64,000 nt of DNA from Parapristionchus giblindavisi (taxonomy: Eukaryota > Nematoda > Chromadorea > Rhabditida > Diplogasteridae), in contig CALSFV010000656.1 of assembly GCA_943737045.1 (NCBI GenBank), positions 186,001-250,000 on the forward strand, given 5' to 3'. Positions 45,200-60,300 of the stretch are shown piece after piece. Position 1 is the first letter of the stretch. Each line of letters begins with the position of its first letter. The notes under the pieces are model-generated. The model ran no database searches, was not told the origin of the DNA, and worked only from the letters and a program-made list of their open reading frames with translations. The position numbers and the translations under genes are program-made.

Positions 45200-46587
45200 A
45201 GTAACATTCACGTCAATAAAACATGTAAGATAATAATCAATTTCATTATGGCGCGATCGGCATATAGTCTGACGAGCAACTCCACCATTGTAGCATATTC
45301 CTTTGACATATCTGAAAACAAAGGATTGAATAATTAAAAGTAATAAAGGAAAGAATGTTTTCGTTGTCTCTTAACTAAATACAAAGTTCTCGCTGTAGTG
45401 CGTGGTTGAATCACTGCATGAATGATTTGTTTGTATTGCTTGCTCACCTGGAGACAACTTCGCGAGATAGTTCCTCTTCATTTTCAGGCCAAAAGCTCTC
45501 CAAAGATACATCAAATTTATATAATATTACTGAGGAGTATTGCAACATCGAATCTTCATAGGCATCTAGAACAATTGTTTTAGAAAATAATTTAAATAAA
45601 TCAGAGTAATACGACAAGTCCGATCGTGTCTTGGAAGTTGCATGAAAATAGGACCAGCGATCGATCGCGCGATCTTGATCTTGCAAGACTCGATCGGACT
45701 CATTGGAGAACCCTAATAGCGACCCAGATGACATAACACCCCAATTGGCTGATAAAGTTGTTTTGATTCAATATACAGTCCCGCAGAATCGCCGCTTTAA
45801 CAGGCGTCAAGCCACGTCACGCGACGTGACGCCTTGATCGCCATGCAGTTTTGTGCTCAACTGTAAGTGTTTTAGGTGTCTCAAATACGTTTTTGATAAG
45901 CTATTCGGTCATATGCATGTAATGCACATCACAGCGTTCTCATGACTTTCAAAGCAAGAACGACCGCTCAACATACAAACTCTCTCGAATACAATGGTCT
46001 CTCCTTTGTCTTGCTTTCGAAGAAAAATGGCTTGGACCAGAATACTGTGACATGAGAAAAGAATAGAAAAATATTTTTAAATTAATGAAAATTAATTTTT
46101 AAAATATGGCACGGCAATTCAGTGGTGTGGTGTATATACCGATAATACCGAAATTCTCAATTATCGATTGGGAAAATGAAGAATTACGGTATAACACCAC
46201 AAAACGGTATTGCCGTGCCATATTTTTAAAATTGATTTTCATCAATTTAAAATTAATTTTCTATTCTTTTCTCATGTGCATTATATGCATACGACCGAAT
46301 AGCTTATCAAAAACGTATTTGAGACACCTAAAACACTTACAGTTGAACACAAAACTGCATGGAGATCTAGGCGTCACGTCGCGTGACGTGGCGTGACGCC
46401 TGTTAAAGCGGTAATTCTGCGGGACTGTAATGTAATACGACAAGTGAAATCACTTTATACCTGGCACTTGGAGTTGTTCAGAAGGATAATCGTTAACAAT
46501 CTCCAATTCATCTCTTCATTTGCATGTTCATCTCCATCTACATCTTCAAAATCATCATCTTCCTCAGGATATGCGTCACATACATAG
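45200..46587 (-). CDS. Candidate nested gene in the ATR intron (acidic exons)
   Basis: Candidate exons: 46461-46587 (YVCDAYPEEDDDFEDVDGDE, then WRLLTIILLNNSKCQ; acceptor GTTCAG, donor GTATAA), 45448-45748 (SLLGFSNESDRVLQDQDRA, then YSSVILYKFDVSLESFWP, donor GTGAGC) and one ending near 45311 after TCAG. Phases of the first pair do not fit, so the model is incomplete. A foldback element (45774-46431) lies between them. I do not recognise the protein. It is nested in the ATR intron on the same strand, so it could also be lost ATR-unrelated sequence. Confidence 0.35.
45774..46431. mobile_element. Foldback element with ACAGTCCCGCAGAAT ends
   Basis: Begins TACAGTCCCGCAGAATCGCC and ends ATTCTGCGGGACTGTA. 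Arms of about 160 bp include GCGTCACGTCGCGTGACGTG. The core has a second inverted repeat (TATGGCACGGCAAT at 46105 and ATTGCCGTGCCATA at 46208). Confidence 0.85.
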
Positions 46588-47364
46588 CTGAACAGTACCA
46601 AAAAATGAAAAACAAGAGCTAAAAATGAAAGAGATCGCAAATATAATTAGAATTGGCACATAAATACAGTGATAACTTTTTGCCGGGAAGGAATAGGGGC
46701 GAGATTAGCAGGAGGTGAAGTATACGAGAGTGTACGATGAGGTCGTTGAACAAATTAACAAAAAAAGTCACGAAAACAAGAATTAAAACCGTAAATTTTA
46801 GGCCTAAAAAATTAATTCAACGACACGCTGCGCGTACGCAACGCGCGAGAGCTGGATCTAGCGCTTTTCGGGGAGAAAATCTAGCGGATATGTGTATCTA
46901 GCGGCTATCTAGCTTTTTCCTGGATGTTTTTCTAGCCTAGCGGCTATCTAGCTTTAATCAAGTAGCTTTTCTGTGATTTTTTACAATCTAGCCACTATCT
47001 AGCTTTTTTCGGTGACTATTTCGGGAGTCGGTTTCCCAGAGAATGTAAAATATTATAATAAGGAGAGTGGGTGATTTAGATAGGCTCGATAACTTGTAAT
47101 TCGGTCTTGGTTCGAAACGAATGCATGTTTGAAACACGGTCTTCATTAATTCGCAGCAACAACAATTCAACTAGTTGCCAGGCAGGAATCAGGAACCAGG
47201 CAATTTTCAAAACTCTTTCCACAAAATAGTACTTCTCCGACACACCAAAAGCGCCAAGTGCTGCTAGTCAAAGTCAAGTGTGTGCGATAGAACGAGAAAT
47301 AGAGATAGAGCTAGAGAGAGACAGAGATACAAATCAATCAATAATCAATGAATAACCACCGTAC

Positions 47365-50300
47365 AATAGCCGCAGCCACATCATCATTGAGTGGTCGTCC
47401 GTCCAGTGTCGACTCCAATCGCTGCAGCACGACACGACCCACGTTCTCGCCCTCCTCCATCAGCATACGTGCGCAGCCTGATTATTATTATTATTATTAT
47501 TATTGAGAAGCGCGATCCGTTATCGACGCGTGATAAGGGCTGGGGCGCCTCGTGCATATGCCAGCACAGAGACGCGGAACTACTATCGATTTATTGGTTT
47601 TTATAAATCAATATCACTAAATCTGTTACCGCCAATGTGGTCTGCTTGAAACGAGATTGTGACGGGTTGTAGTTACTTATTCATTCATTATTCCATCAAA
47701 TATATATTTTCTGTTGTGCAACCACCGCACAATCATCATCGCGCGATATTTTACCATACATTGCCATAGCCTCGCAGTGCGAGGACTGACCCACTATAAA
47801 AGGTCCATTTTAGGCCACTTGATAAAAAATTAAGCTAATGTTTTTTAAGCGAAAATAACAAATTTTGTGAATCAACCCACCCTATTTCGAGAATTTACCC
47901 ACTATATAAAAATAGACGGCGAGGGTACCAAAAATGTATGTATTTTACCATATACCAAACCACGTCCTACCGTACTCCCAGCAATCAACGACGATCTAAC
48001 CGTATTACCCGTAACCGTAAATTACCGCAACCCACCCAGGATGACATCTTCGCAGCTGCTCTTCTGCACGATTTGCAGTTTCCTGAGATACTTGGCAATC
48101 CGAATCGATCCCTCGTCCTCCTCCTCCACTGTAGTCGCCCTCGACGATCCACCCAGCAACACCAGCACTGAACGTCACTGAAGAGGAGAGTGAATAATAG
48201 GTACGGTAGAATACAGTATATAGCACCATAATGAAGCAATCGTATCATATTTTCTACAGTAATCAAATTATCAGACTACAGTATACCTAATCAGACCACG
48301 GCATAGCTAATGAGGCTACAGTAACTCCTAATCGGTTAAAAAACAGTATACCTAAAGATACTACCGTAACCCAATCAGCCATACTACAGTAACCCCCCAT
48401 TCAGCCACTACAGTATACCTCTGATCGACATTGAGCGCGTGTTTCTGCTCGAATATCGTGTACAGTAGCTTGGTCGATGACTCGAATCTCAGCAGTGGAT
48501 GGATGTCGATCAGGATCTGCGGTAGCAGCGACACGAGCACCTGAAAATACGTATTATTGATTTTTTGTGGGCGTGGCTTATAAAGGGGCGGAGCCGCAAA
48601 CCTCGTTGCCCAATCGATCCACGAATGCCGTCCACAGCGGCAGTGCCTCTTCACCCAGTGGTGTCGCGGCGCGAAGGACCATCATGAGTTTGGAAGCGAT
48701 CTTGAACAACAAATATTAGAGTGACATCTATAGTTTATCTTTGATCTCTGATCGAAAATTGATCCAAGAATATTTTCACATTGACCCCCCCAATTGAAGA
48801 CAGAGAAAAAATATCAAATTGGATCGAGGAAAATCAATAATTTTAAAAAAAATAAATCGATACCTCATCGATGAATTGCTGATCGAACATCGTTATCATC
48901 ATTTCGATCGATCGAAGAACCTCAAAACGAAGCTCATACTGGTCATCCTCCATCAGTGAACGCCGTAGTGAGAGCAGATGGCCAAGATATTCACATCTGA
49001 GAGAGATAGAGAGATCAAAGATCAAAAATAAATTCCGATACAATATCCGGCTCGCCTTACTGTAGATCATGATGTAGAGTGAGTGCTAGGTATTTTTCAA
49101 ATCATCATCAAGCTATCATAGACAGGCCACATATAGTATCTTGAACATAAAGAGTTCACAGATCACTGGTACCGTAACCAAGTCCCGCCCCTTACCGTAT
49201 CCTTAGCATAAAAAGAACAAAGATCACCGATACCGTAACCAAGCCCCGCCCCTTACCGTATCTTGAGCATCGAAGTGAGCGAGCTGTCCTCGGCCACTCG
49301 GTTGATGTTAGCCAGAAGGAAGAGCGTCTTGTTGATGGCGAGTGTGCGCAGTACGAAGAGTGAACAGTGAAAACGACGAGCGTCGAGTAGATCACGCTGA
49401 TAATTAACGATTGATTATTGAATGATTTTAGCTGATTATCAATAGATTATTGATTGATTACTACATTATCACATTATTATTATTCGCCCGCCAATTCATC
49501 GTTACTGCCCTGCTTACTTTCTTATTGACTTTGTGAATGGAGTGAAACATGATTCTACTAGGTAGAATCAATCCAACATTCACGACTCTTATGTGGTGTT
49601 ACATTTTCAAAACGTGCGCACGGCGTGCATTTTTCTATAGTGTGTTACATTTTGAAACGTGCGCACGTTTTGAAAATGTAACACCACATAAGAATTTGTC
49701 TATGCGAAACGAAATTGTATATTTATTAAGTGCAGGAGAAATAAAATAATAATAATAATAATAATAATAATGCCAACAATAATAATAATACCAAGGAGAC
49801 GCCAGCGTAGTCCTTGGACAGTTTGATGATGGCTTTATTGATTGATTTGGATGAATTCGTATTCGATACCAATCTCTCCATTATGCATGGCAGACATTCC
49901 TCGACCAGTGATCGAGGTTCACGATTCTAGGAAAAGATCAAAGATCAATATTTACGATTCTAGAACACGAACAAAGATCAATAATGTTCACGGTTCTAAC
50001 AAAAGACCAAAGATCAATATTTTCTAGCAAAAAATTAATATTTTTTTAATTAAAAATCTAGTCAACAACATGTCTAGTTTAGCAATGGTATCAATCGTGT
50101 TTTACAGTCGCGCACAGTCGGAGAAAGGGCGCGGAAACCTCGAAGATCGTCTGTTCGCACACGTTTTCGTCCACCTGCAAGCCATTCCGTATCCATTGCT
50201 TATTATCAATCAATAATCATTAATCGATAATCAATAATCATTGAGCAATAATCGATAATCAATCAATACACAATGACATACCTTGAACGCATGTTGAACC

Positions 50301-53300
50301 TTCTTCATAACCTCGACAGAAGGCTTCATCGATACAATCACTTTGAATGTGCATCTGAAATGATTGAGACATTATTATTATTATTATTATTAACAGAGGG
50401 AGCGATCAACAGTAATTAATACGGTCTTCACATTTTTCTATCTTGCCCCCCCCCCCAACATTCGTGTTTCGTACACCCTATATTCAGATTAATCCCCTGC
50501 AAAAACTGATTAATTACCTTTTTTTTACTAATATAGTCGATAAGTAAAATAGATTACTTTTAAGATAAAATATTGTAAATATTAATATTAAAATACAATT
50601 CGCACATTATAAACGACCAAGCGAGAGCGGGATATACCACTTTAAATAGGATGTTAGGGCTGATCGGGAGATGGGTGGGTGCTGGTAAATCATTTGTAAA
50701 GGTACATGAAACATGAATGTGCCTGTCAAAAAAACTATTCTGCACTCACTGATATTCCTTTCTCACTTCCTCGTCCCGATCTGTGATCAACGAGAGTGAA
50801 GCGATTACCGCCTGGAACACAGTCGATAAACAATCAATCGATATTAAGGACCTACACCAACCAATAATCATTCGAGGCTACTGTAAGCATATCCAATCAA
50901 TCGATAATAGTGAACAACACTAACCAATAATCAAGGCTACCGTACCTCTTCTAGAGTGATTATCGCATCCTTCACGCGACACAGCAGCGCGAACAGCACC
51001 GAGTAGGCATCTAAATATCATAGATAGACAGTAGTTATTATTATTTATTTTGATTTATAGTCGGAATAATACTCAAAATAGTGAAAACAAGACAGAAAAA
51101 AAAGATGAAAGAGCCCATCAGTTTCGTGTTTCGTTAAAGCCATCGGAATCTCTAAACAAAATAATCGATCGCAAGAACAAGTAAAATAATCATATTAATA
51201 ATTTTATTCACATCAAGCGCTCATCGCTATGTTGTAATGGAGCGAGTAAAGTCAGCATAGTCATACTCATACAAGGTATAAGTTTTACGTTTCACGCCAC
51301 AATTATAGCTACCAATGTCACTAAACAAAATAATCCGACTGCCACTGTCACATTTTGGTACAAAACTATTAATAATAATTTCTCAACAAACGAACCCAAT
51401 CTATTCTGCATGGGACTAATATCTATTTTATAGATAATAATATGCTTATTTGTTTCAACTTATAGTGGGAATAATACTCAAAATACCCGGAAAAAGAACA
51501 GAAAAAAGCAGACGAGGTATACCTACATCCCATCACTTTCGCGTTTCATGCCATTATTAAAGAAAGCAATGTCGCTAAACAAAATAATTCGATAATAATC
51601 TTCTTAATTTTGATACAAATAATAATAATAATTTCTCAAGGAATCACTCCCATATTGATTTTTCCCTTCATTGTTACTGTTTCAATAGATGAATGAATAA
51701 ATAAATAAATAAAAGGACGAACCCAATCTATTCTGTATGGGACTTCCTCTTATCGATGCATCCTGAAACACTCTCACGAGTAATTGACAGAATGAAGAAG
51801 GTAGAGTGATGGCACGACCCGTCGTCACTCCAGATGACAGCAGACGATCGCATGCCTGCAAATATTGGTGCGTTAACGAGCCCACTTTAGGCTCCAGAAT
51901 AACAGTAGAGATGGTCTCTGGCTATTCAGTGGGACAGACACTCCAGCGCAAGTGACATACTAAAAATAAATAAATAACATCCTTCCTTCAACTATAATAT
52001 TTTGCTCTTCCACAACATGATTAGATAAAATATTCCCATAGAACTTGAACATTTATTAGTAGGCCTCGCCTATTTCAACAATCTAAGTAAGCTCCACCCA
52101 CCTTGCTCCATATAAGCCACGCCCATCTCAACAACCTAGGCTCCGCCTCCATATAAGCTAGATAGCTAGCTAGCTAGCTAGCTAGACCACCCACCTCGCA
52201 TTCACCGTCGCTCGTATGCTTCCTGTTGTTGTCGCTCTCGACCAGCGCACACAGCGAGTCGGCGATGGCCCGAAGAACCACTTCGATGTGGAATGGTGAA
52301 TTCTGAGAATGAATCAATCAATAATCCGAATAAATTAATCAATAAATCAATACAAAACAAGAAATTTATGTATGTGCAAGCACTGTTTTCTTATTCTCTG
52401 TGTCAATAGCTAATAACTGGGAGGAATCTACGCTCGCTGTGATTCACATATTCCTACCAAATCAATCGAAAAAAGTGATATTCGTTCGAATTTGCGTTTG
52501 CTTGAAGAAATACTTACTATATTGATATTATTGTTAATATAAATATAAACATTATTATTATTATCATTATTATTATTTATTATTATTATTATTATTACCT
52601 CTACATTATCGACATGAATCAACTCGATGAGCATCGAGAGCGTCTTCTCGAATGCGGCTGGCTCAACTGAGGCGACGAACGACGACAGACACTCCAGGGC
52701 GGCATGCACGATGCTGATCTGATTATGAGATATACCGTAAGATATAGCACTCGACAATACCGTAACCTACAGCAATCGATACTATCGTAACCCACAGTAC
52801 TCGACAATACCAGAACCTACAGTATCGACAATACCGTAAGCTACAGTAATCGACAATACAGTAACCACTTCATACCCAAAAATACTCACAGGAGCAACTG
52901 TTAACTATGGATACAGTAGACAAAACATGTCATGCTCTACAGTAGCCCACTGTGGGCTACTGTAGAGTCCACATCGACCGTAATATCTGCTCTACAGTAA
53001 CCCATTCAACTGGTCTATCGTATCCGGGTACTGGTACCGTACTCACCGAATCGGGCGAAGGCGCACTTCTGGATGGGGTGAACTTGAGTGCGTATCCGAA
53101 TATGGCACGTCTCCATTCCGAGAAACGCGCTCGTTGAAGTGAAGACAGAGGAGCGAGAGTGGCCACACGAATTCCGATTGAGTGTACTGTAATCAGTGGA
53201 ATATTGATTGATAATCCAAGGGAATATTGATTGATTAGATAAGACGATTACAACATCCCCGCTCCCCGCCGGCAGCAACACACATGAAATTAATGTGCCA

Positions 53301-54300
53301 TCTTCAAAATGGCATGTAACGAAACATAGACGTCGATAGAGGAGGGGGTGCTCTGTAGAATTAGAGCTTTCGAAAATTGGGTGGAACGTCCCGTGTAAAA
53401 ATTACGTTTAGGTGAAATGTAACACCGCATTACGTTTATGTGTGCTCCGCATAAATACATTGTTATAGTGCTCAAATTAAAATTCCTGACCCCGTTTAAT
53501 GTGAAAAGAAGAATCCAATACACATACCATTCTTATACAGGAATAAATTATTTGATTTGATTTGAAAATTAGATCGATGGATATGTCCTTCTCCACGTTG
53601 AAAAAAAAACTGTTATAGTCTCGCACAAATAATAATAATCATGTACCAGTACAATCATGCTCCTAACAGCCCTCACCTAGTCGCGTTGATGCTATGATCT
53701 CTGCGTGAAACATGAACACAACAGTTGCTCAACACCACACTTGGATCAGGGTTGATTCAAACAATTTCCCAGGTGCTTTTTACATTTCATAATATACCAC
53801 GCTAGGGTAAGGTATTTGCCGAGTCCAAGGAACGAACATCACTAGTTTCGTGAATTATCATTCGATTATTTCGTGCAAGTTTCTAATTCGGTGATCATCT
53901 TGAATGGAGAAGATAATCTTGAGGAATAACGTAAAAGAAGATCCCCCTCCTGTTTTGCAGTCTCAGCATACCAAAGCATCTGATGCATTGTAATCTCTCT
54001 GAAGAAGGACAGGGGCCACCTCCCATACGACCTCTGCAGGGTCCCACATATCCTGGGGGATATGAAACCCGCCCACATATGTTTCTTTTCTATTATACCG
54101 TAATCAAAGAAATCCTGGATCAGTCGTACTATCTCTCTCTCTCTCTCTTATTCCTAACAATAACTCATAAGTATTGTATGCTACGATCAAGTAATCGCAG
54201 CCCTCTTTCTTACATCCTGACTTTATCATATTTTTTAAAACATTTAATTATGAATCTTAAAATACCCTCCGAGGTCAGATAAATGTATCATTATTATTAC

Positions 54301-54336
<36 letters not shown>

Positions 54337-57300
54337 CATTATTACAGTATCCCCCTGTCACCTCTCACCACAGGCTCTTTTGACGATCTTCGCGAGAGGA
54401 AACAACTCCATGAGCAGCGGCAGCGAGTGGTAGTGACGTTTCGCGTTCATCTGAAGCTCCAACTCCTGAATTCAAATCAATCAATCAATCGATATTTAAT
54501 CCATGATCTACCGTAACCGTCAATCAATCGATATTCAATCTAAGATCTAACGTAATCAAATCAACTGATAATCAATCCGTGATCTACCGTAATCATCAAT
54601 CAATAATCAACAGCGATCCACCCTAATCATATCAATCTATGATCTATAGCAATAGTCAATCAATAATCAACAGAGATCCACCGTAATCTTAAATCAATAT
54701 ATGATCTTCACTAATCCACAGTGATCAAATCAATCGATAATCAAGCTAAGTTCTACAGTAACCGTCATTGTACCGTACCACGGGAAGCCAGGGCAGTGAG
54801 AGGACGGCCACTGCGGACTCCTGCTTCCACTGGGGAACTGGCAGCATTTGCGCGACCAGTTCGATTAGAGCCTCAATTGTGTATTCATTAATTAAATATT
54901 ATTCAATATTAATATTAACATAAAATTAATTAATTAATTAAATACTATTAATCAACGAGATAAGACAATCAAAGTTGGAGATGTAGTCGCTGCGCAAGTT
55001 CACCAGGCCACTATACCAAAGAGCAGAGAAATCAAATTCCTTCTCTTCTCGAAAGTTTCTCATCGGATAGAGTGCGCAGAAAAAGCATGCGAAATGAAGA
55101 GATCGTTAGTCTCTTCAATGAACTACTTCTCATTCTCAATATATTTGATGTAATAAATAACTAAATCAACAAGAATGAAGAAGACCATCCCTCAAAGACG
55201 GAAGAAAAAGAAAATGCACGAGCCCCTGTCATTTACTCTTACTCTTCGGCACAAAGTGTTGCTAAGTTCAATCATATTGTAATGTACTGTATTACTCTCA
55301 CTTTCAGGAAAAACTAAAAATCGATTAAATACAATTGATAAGTACACACCTTGAGTACGATGGCTCCCTGTTCGGGCGTCATCGATTCTACCGATCGGAT
55401 ATACTAAAATCATCATTATCATTACTTCATTATACCATTCCGTGTTTTATTTATTTTATTTTTGAATACGTATAAATAACTATTATCTCTGTTACAACAA
55501 GAGAATACTGTAGAAGTGGCCGTGGGTGTGGGATACTCTCTCCAAATCATTAATCAATAAATCAATGCATACTGTAGACATTAAATTAATGTAATTAATC
55601 AATAAATCAATGTATACTGTAGATATTAAATTAAGCGAAAAATCAATAAATGAAAGTATACTGTAGGCATTGAACTAAACCATAAATCAATAAATCAATA
55701 CTACACTCCAACCTCTAGGATCTGCGATTCGCTGGGCAGAATCTTCTCGATGAGGGTCATGGTCGACGCGGACTTGGGCTGACCGCAGTGATTGGTTGAT
55801 GAAGTCAGAGAGGATATGACCAGCTGACGCGTGCGCAGCGCGGCTGCGATGCGGCTGCCCGAGGCGGACTGTGTCGACGAGATCGAACCGGCCGTAGTGT
55901 CTGCGATCCATGTTGCGTTGTCGCTAAAGAAGAGAAGAAATCAATAATCAGCAAATAATACCGTACCCACCACTTCATCGTAAATCGGAAAAATCGATAA
56001 TACCGTATCCCTGCACGACAATAAATCAATACTACCGTACCTCGTTGCCTGCACATCATCAACGAACAGCAGGAGACCGAATCCAGCCGCGATCATTTCC
56101 TCCACACATCGAGAAGACGATGATGACGATGATTTAGCGAGAAGAATGCTCACGACTTTCTGTAATCGATAACCTACAGAAATTTTAAAAAAATCAATAA
56201 CCTACAAGCTACCGTAATCAAAAATCAATAATCGACAAGCTACCGTAATCAAAAATTAATAATCGACAAGCTACCGAAAGAAAACATGAAAGAGATGGAC
56301 CGTTGTGTCCTAGTAGAGTCCCCTTTCCTCCCTGCCCCATTCGTAAATCCACCTTTATATTTTCAACTCTTTTCACCCGTCATATTTATGTCTCTCGTTT
56401 TGTGTATTGTTGCTAAAATATATAAAATCGCCAATAAACGGTCGAAAATAATACACTATACCCGTACTGACACCGCAACCAACGATCCAACAAGATCTAT
56501 ACCGTACTCTTGCATATATACTGTAATCAACCATTGCTTGCTACCGTACCTTGACGGCACCTTCAAGAGGGCGAAGTTGTGCCGCCAGCGTCTTGGCGGC
56601 GTCAACGGGGATCGACGCGAGAAGACGACAGATGGAGGCAGCGAATGACAACAAATCCATTCCTGAATCAATCTGATCTGTATAGGTGTCCATGAACAGT
56701 GGTAAACCGTTAGCCGGCAAACGTGACGTCACAAGCGTAGACGGAGGCGTTTGACTGAAATCCACCCCTACGCCTATGTCGTAACGTTTTTCGGGAAACG
56801 GTTTGCCATCGTTCATGGAATCGGCACCATGACAACTCAATAAGCAAAGCTACTATCTATCACCTACTATGTGGCTAGCTAGTCAATGTCATGCTTTGTA
56901 GTGAAAATTTCCAAAAGTCATACTTTTGTCGAATGTCAATCTACATCCGATCAATAAAATTAAAGTGCTACCGTACTCACGCAGTTGTTCGGTCAGAAAC
57001 TTTAAAAGATCAAAGATCAATATTATAGAAATCAAATATCAATTAGAAGAGTCGAATTACCAAGTCGTTATTTTATCGATTAATAGATTAGATTAGATTA
57101 ATAGATCAATATATATATATATATATATATATTAATATTAAAATAGACAAACAATACCTTCACTATGGTGATGCAAGAATCACGCAGCTTGCCTATCGCC
57201 TCCAGCTCTGGCATTGTTGGAGTATGAATCTGAGATGTCAAAGATCAAAGGTCAGAAATCATAGATCAAAGATCAGCGTGTACCTTGAGCAGCGCCATGA

Positions 57301-60300
57301 CATAGTCTACGACCACTCTGACCACTTCGGTCGTGCCCATTTCCAGATGCAGCAGACGGTACATCATTTGGATGGCGGACTCCAAAAAGAAAGGGATACG
57401 GTCTCTCCTGGGTACTATAGATTTGAGCAGGCAAACAAATCGATAACGTACATGCTGCGCCCGCACACACTGTTTCTTGGCCAGATGGAAGAGGCACTGC
57501 CACAGCTTGAGCTGGTATCGGGCGTCCATTGCGGATAAGTCAAAGTTGTGCACGACCATGAGAACGCTGCAAGAGTACGGTATATCAGGGATATGGTCAG
57601 AGAGCACTGTATAGCAGGAATATGGTGAGAGTACTGTATATCAGGGATTTTGTGAGAGATTACTGTATACCAGGGATATGGTGAGAGAGTACTGTAACAC
57701 TAACATTACACGCTTCAGGCCAAATTTATCACTTCTTTCAATGCATGAATACGGCCAGGGTACAGTACTGCCAGAGTACTGTACGAGCATAGAGTCACCG
57801 TACTCCCACCAGACATGATCTATGGTTATCCCATGGGGTAGACCCACCCGCAAAAATTCGCTTTTCATGGGTACCCACCCGCAAAATTGGACCATAAATT
57901 GACGATTTTCTTGAAATTTTCACGATTTTGGGGTACCCACATGCGTTTTTATCTCAAATCGGGTTACCCACACGCGTTTTTGACCCAAAATCTAGGTACC
58001 CACACACATTTGAAGGGTCTGGGATATCGATAGACCATTACTGACTCCCACCATGCGTTGCTATCGTGAACTGAGCCACACGTACACTATGGAATGTATG
58101 ATGGCGGTGTCGCCACCTTTGAGTGTCCCTATGGCGAATTCGAATGAATACTTCGGCGGAGCATCCGGCTTCGACAGTCGAAACGTCGTCGAACCCTCGA
58201 TCATACCTGAACAACACGATCAATAAATCAATAAACCAATCAATAGATCGATCAAGCAACTTTATTTTTATTCCCTCAGCGTGCAAATCTTTAAATGGGA
58301 CATTGCATGTTTTCGGAAGCATATGTGGTCGACCATTGCCGCTGGAAATTAAAATAGGGTGGGTCGGAGGCAGGAAATATAGCATTTAAAATAATAATTT
58401 TTGGGTATTTTATTTTCTTGAGTAATTTTTGATAAAATCGGGTGGGTTGGGTGCCAAAATCGGATGCGTCTTGTCGCTAGCGGCAATGCCGCCCACGTAT
58501 GTGGGGAAGGAGTGTCAAATCGGGTTTGGGTGGGGTGACGTCGGCGTAAGGGTAAATTGTGACGGATCAGAGATGGTATAGCGGTATCGGAGCCATATTA
58601 CAGTATTCTCACGTCGTCGCAAAATAGCATCACAGTATCCGTAGAACAGTACAAATTTCGGCACAACAGTATTCTTACATTTCGAAGTTACGGTAAGTTA
58701 CAGTACCTTTCATTTGATCGATTAGCGCGAGCAGTAGATCGGTGGCTTCATCTTTGGTCATAAGATTAACGAGGGGAATCGTCAGCGCGTTGATCTCCGC
58801 GCTCATCTTGTAAGACTATCTAAAGAAAGAATGATTAAAAGAAACAAATATTGAAAGAATAAATATTATTATTATTATTATTATTATTATTTCCAAAATG
58901 TTACATGGTGTTACAAAATGTTACATATTATATTTCGATTTTGATTATTGTAATTATGTATACTTTATTTTAGATGATTTTTCCCCATCATGTTCTAGCG
59001 AATGTATTTAAACGGGTTTCATTAATGTACAATTAAAGCGTTGTATTAAACAAAATAAAACCACGTACCCGCCCAGTCAAGAACTGCAACAGTTTGGACA
59101 GAGCCCATCGAATCCAGGCTGAAAAATATATATATGAATACTGTATCATACATTGCCATACCCTCGCAGTGCGAGGATTGACCCACTATATAAGGCCCTT
59201 TTTAGGCCACTTGATAAAATAAGGAAGCTAAAAATGACGATTTTTAAGCGAAAACATCGAATTTTGTGAATCAACCCACCCTACTTCGAGAATTGGCCCA
59301 CTATATAAAAATAAACGGCGAGGGTACCGAAAATGTATGATACTGTATCAATGAATAATAAATCGATAAATCGATAAAACAATACTCAAATCAACGTCAA
59401 ACAATAAACCTATATTCAAATCAATACTTTACCTGTCAATATCGGATTGTTCTTGCCGGCCTCTTCCAGACATTGAATGATGAAACGGAGTTGACTGCTG
59501 GAAACAAATCAATCAATCAACAAACTATATTCCTTCAAAAACGTTGATATCTTTAACTAACACATAGTATAGAAACCCAGCTGGGATAGCCAACATACAT
59601 TGCCATATCCTCGCAGTGCGAGGATTGACCCACTATATAACGCCATTTTAGGGCACTTGATAAAAAATTAAGCTAAAAATGACGATTTTTAAGCGAAAAT
59701 AACGAATTCTGTGAATCAACCCACCCTATTTCGAGAATTGACCCCCCCCCCCCCAAAAAGAAACGGCGAGGATACCGAAAATATTTATATGTTTATTTAT
59801 ATTTATATGTTATTTATATATTTATCACGGGTCTCCGGTAAAAATGTATGAACTAGGAAATTGTTTTTCTCTCGGATTTCGATGAAAGTCGATTGGTGGA
59901 TGTGGTTGGGGGTCATGAGAAGGCCTATCGACTTGATTTGGCCAAAATCGCAGATTATCGATTTTTTGTGATCTACCAGCGAAATTGCCCTAACTCGGTT
60001 CATTTTCATCTTACAGAGACCGGAAAGGTGTCATTCGAATCGTATTAGTATGCTCTCCAAAACGGTTTTTGGAACACAATGGCGGAAAACCCGTCTTCAA
60101 TGTGTTTCACCCGAAAAACTGATTTTTTGACTACAAAAGTGTGTGTTTCTCGAAAATTTCTCAGAAACACAATGAATTTTATTGCACCAATGGACTCGCC
60201 GTACCTGATATAGGGTACGCATGTAGTTCATTTGACTTATCTCTGGCTTCCCGATATCGGAATACTAAGTACTCCCGGACTTAGTCATTTTTCTGAGAAA

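Noticed and set aside
46455..46640. Secreted protein starting MRSLSFLALVFHFLVLF
   Set aside because: The apparent first codon is TTG, with a stop upstream and no ATG; the hydrophobic part is probably the pyrimidine-rich tract before the acceptor of the 46461-46587 exon.
54950..55030. Frame reading GLVNLRSDYISNFD as an ATR exon
   Set aside because: Neighbouring exons 55350-55403 and 54779-54871 join in phase without it, and it lacks a donor that keeps phase.
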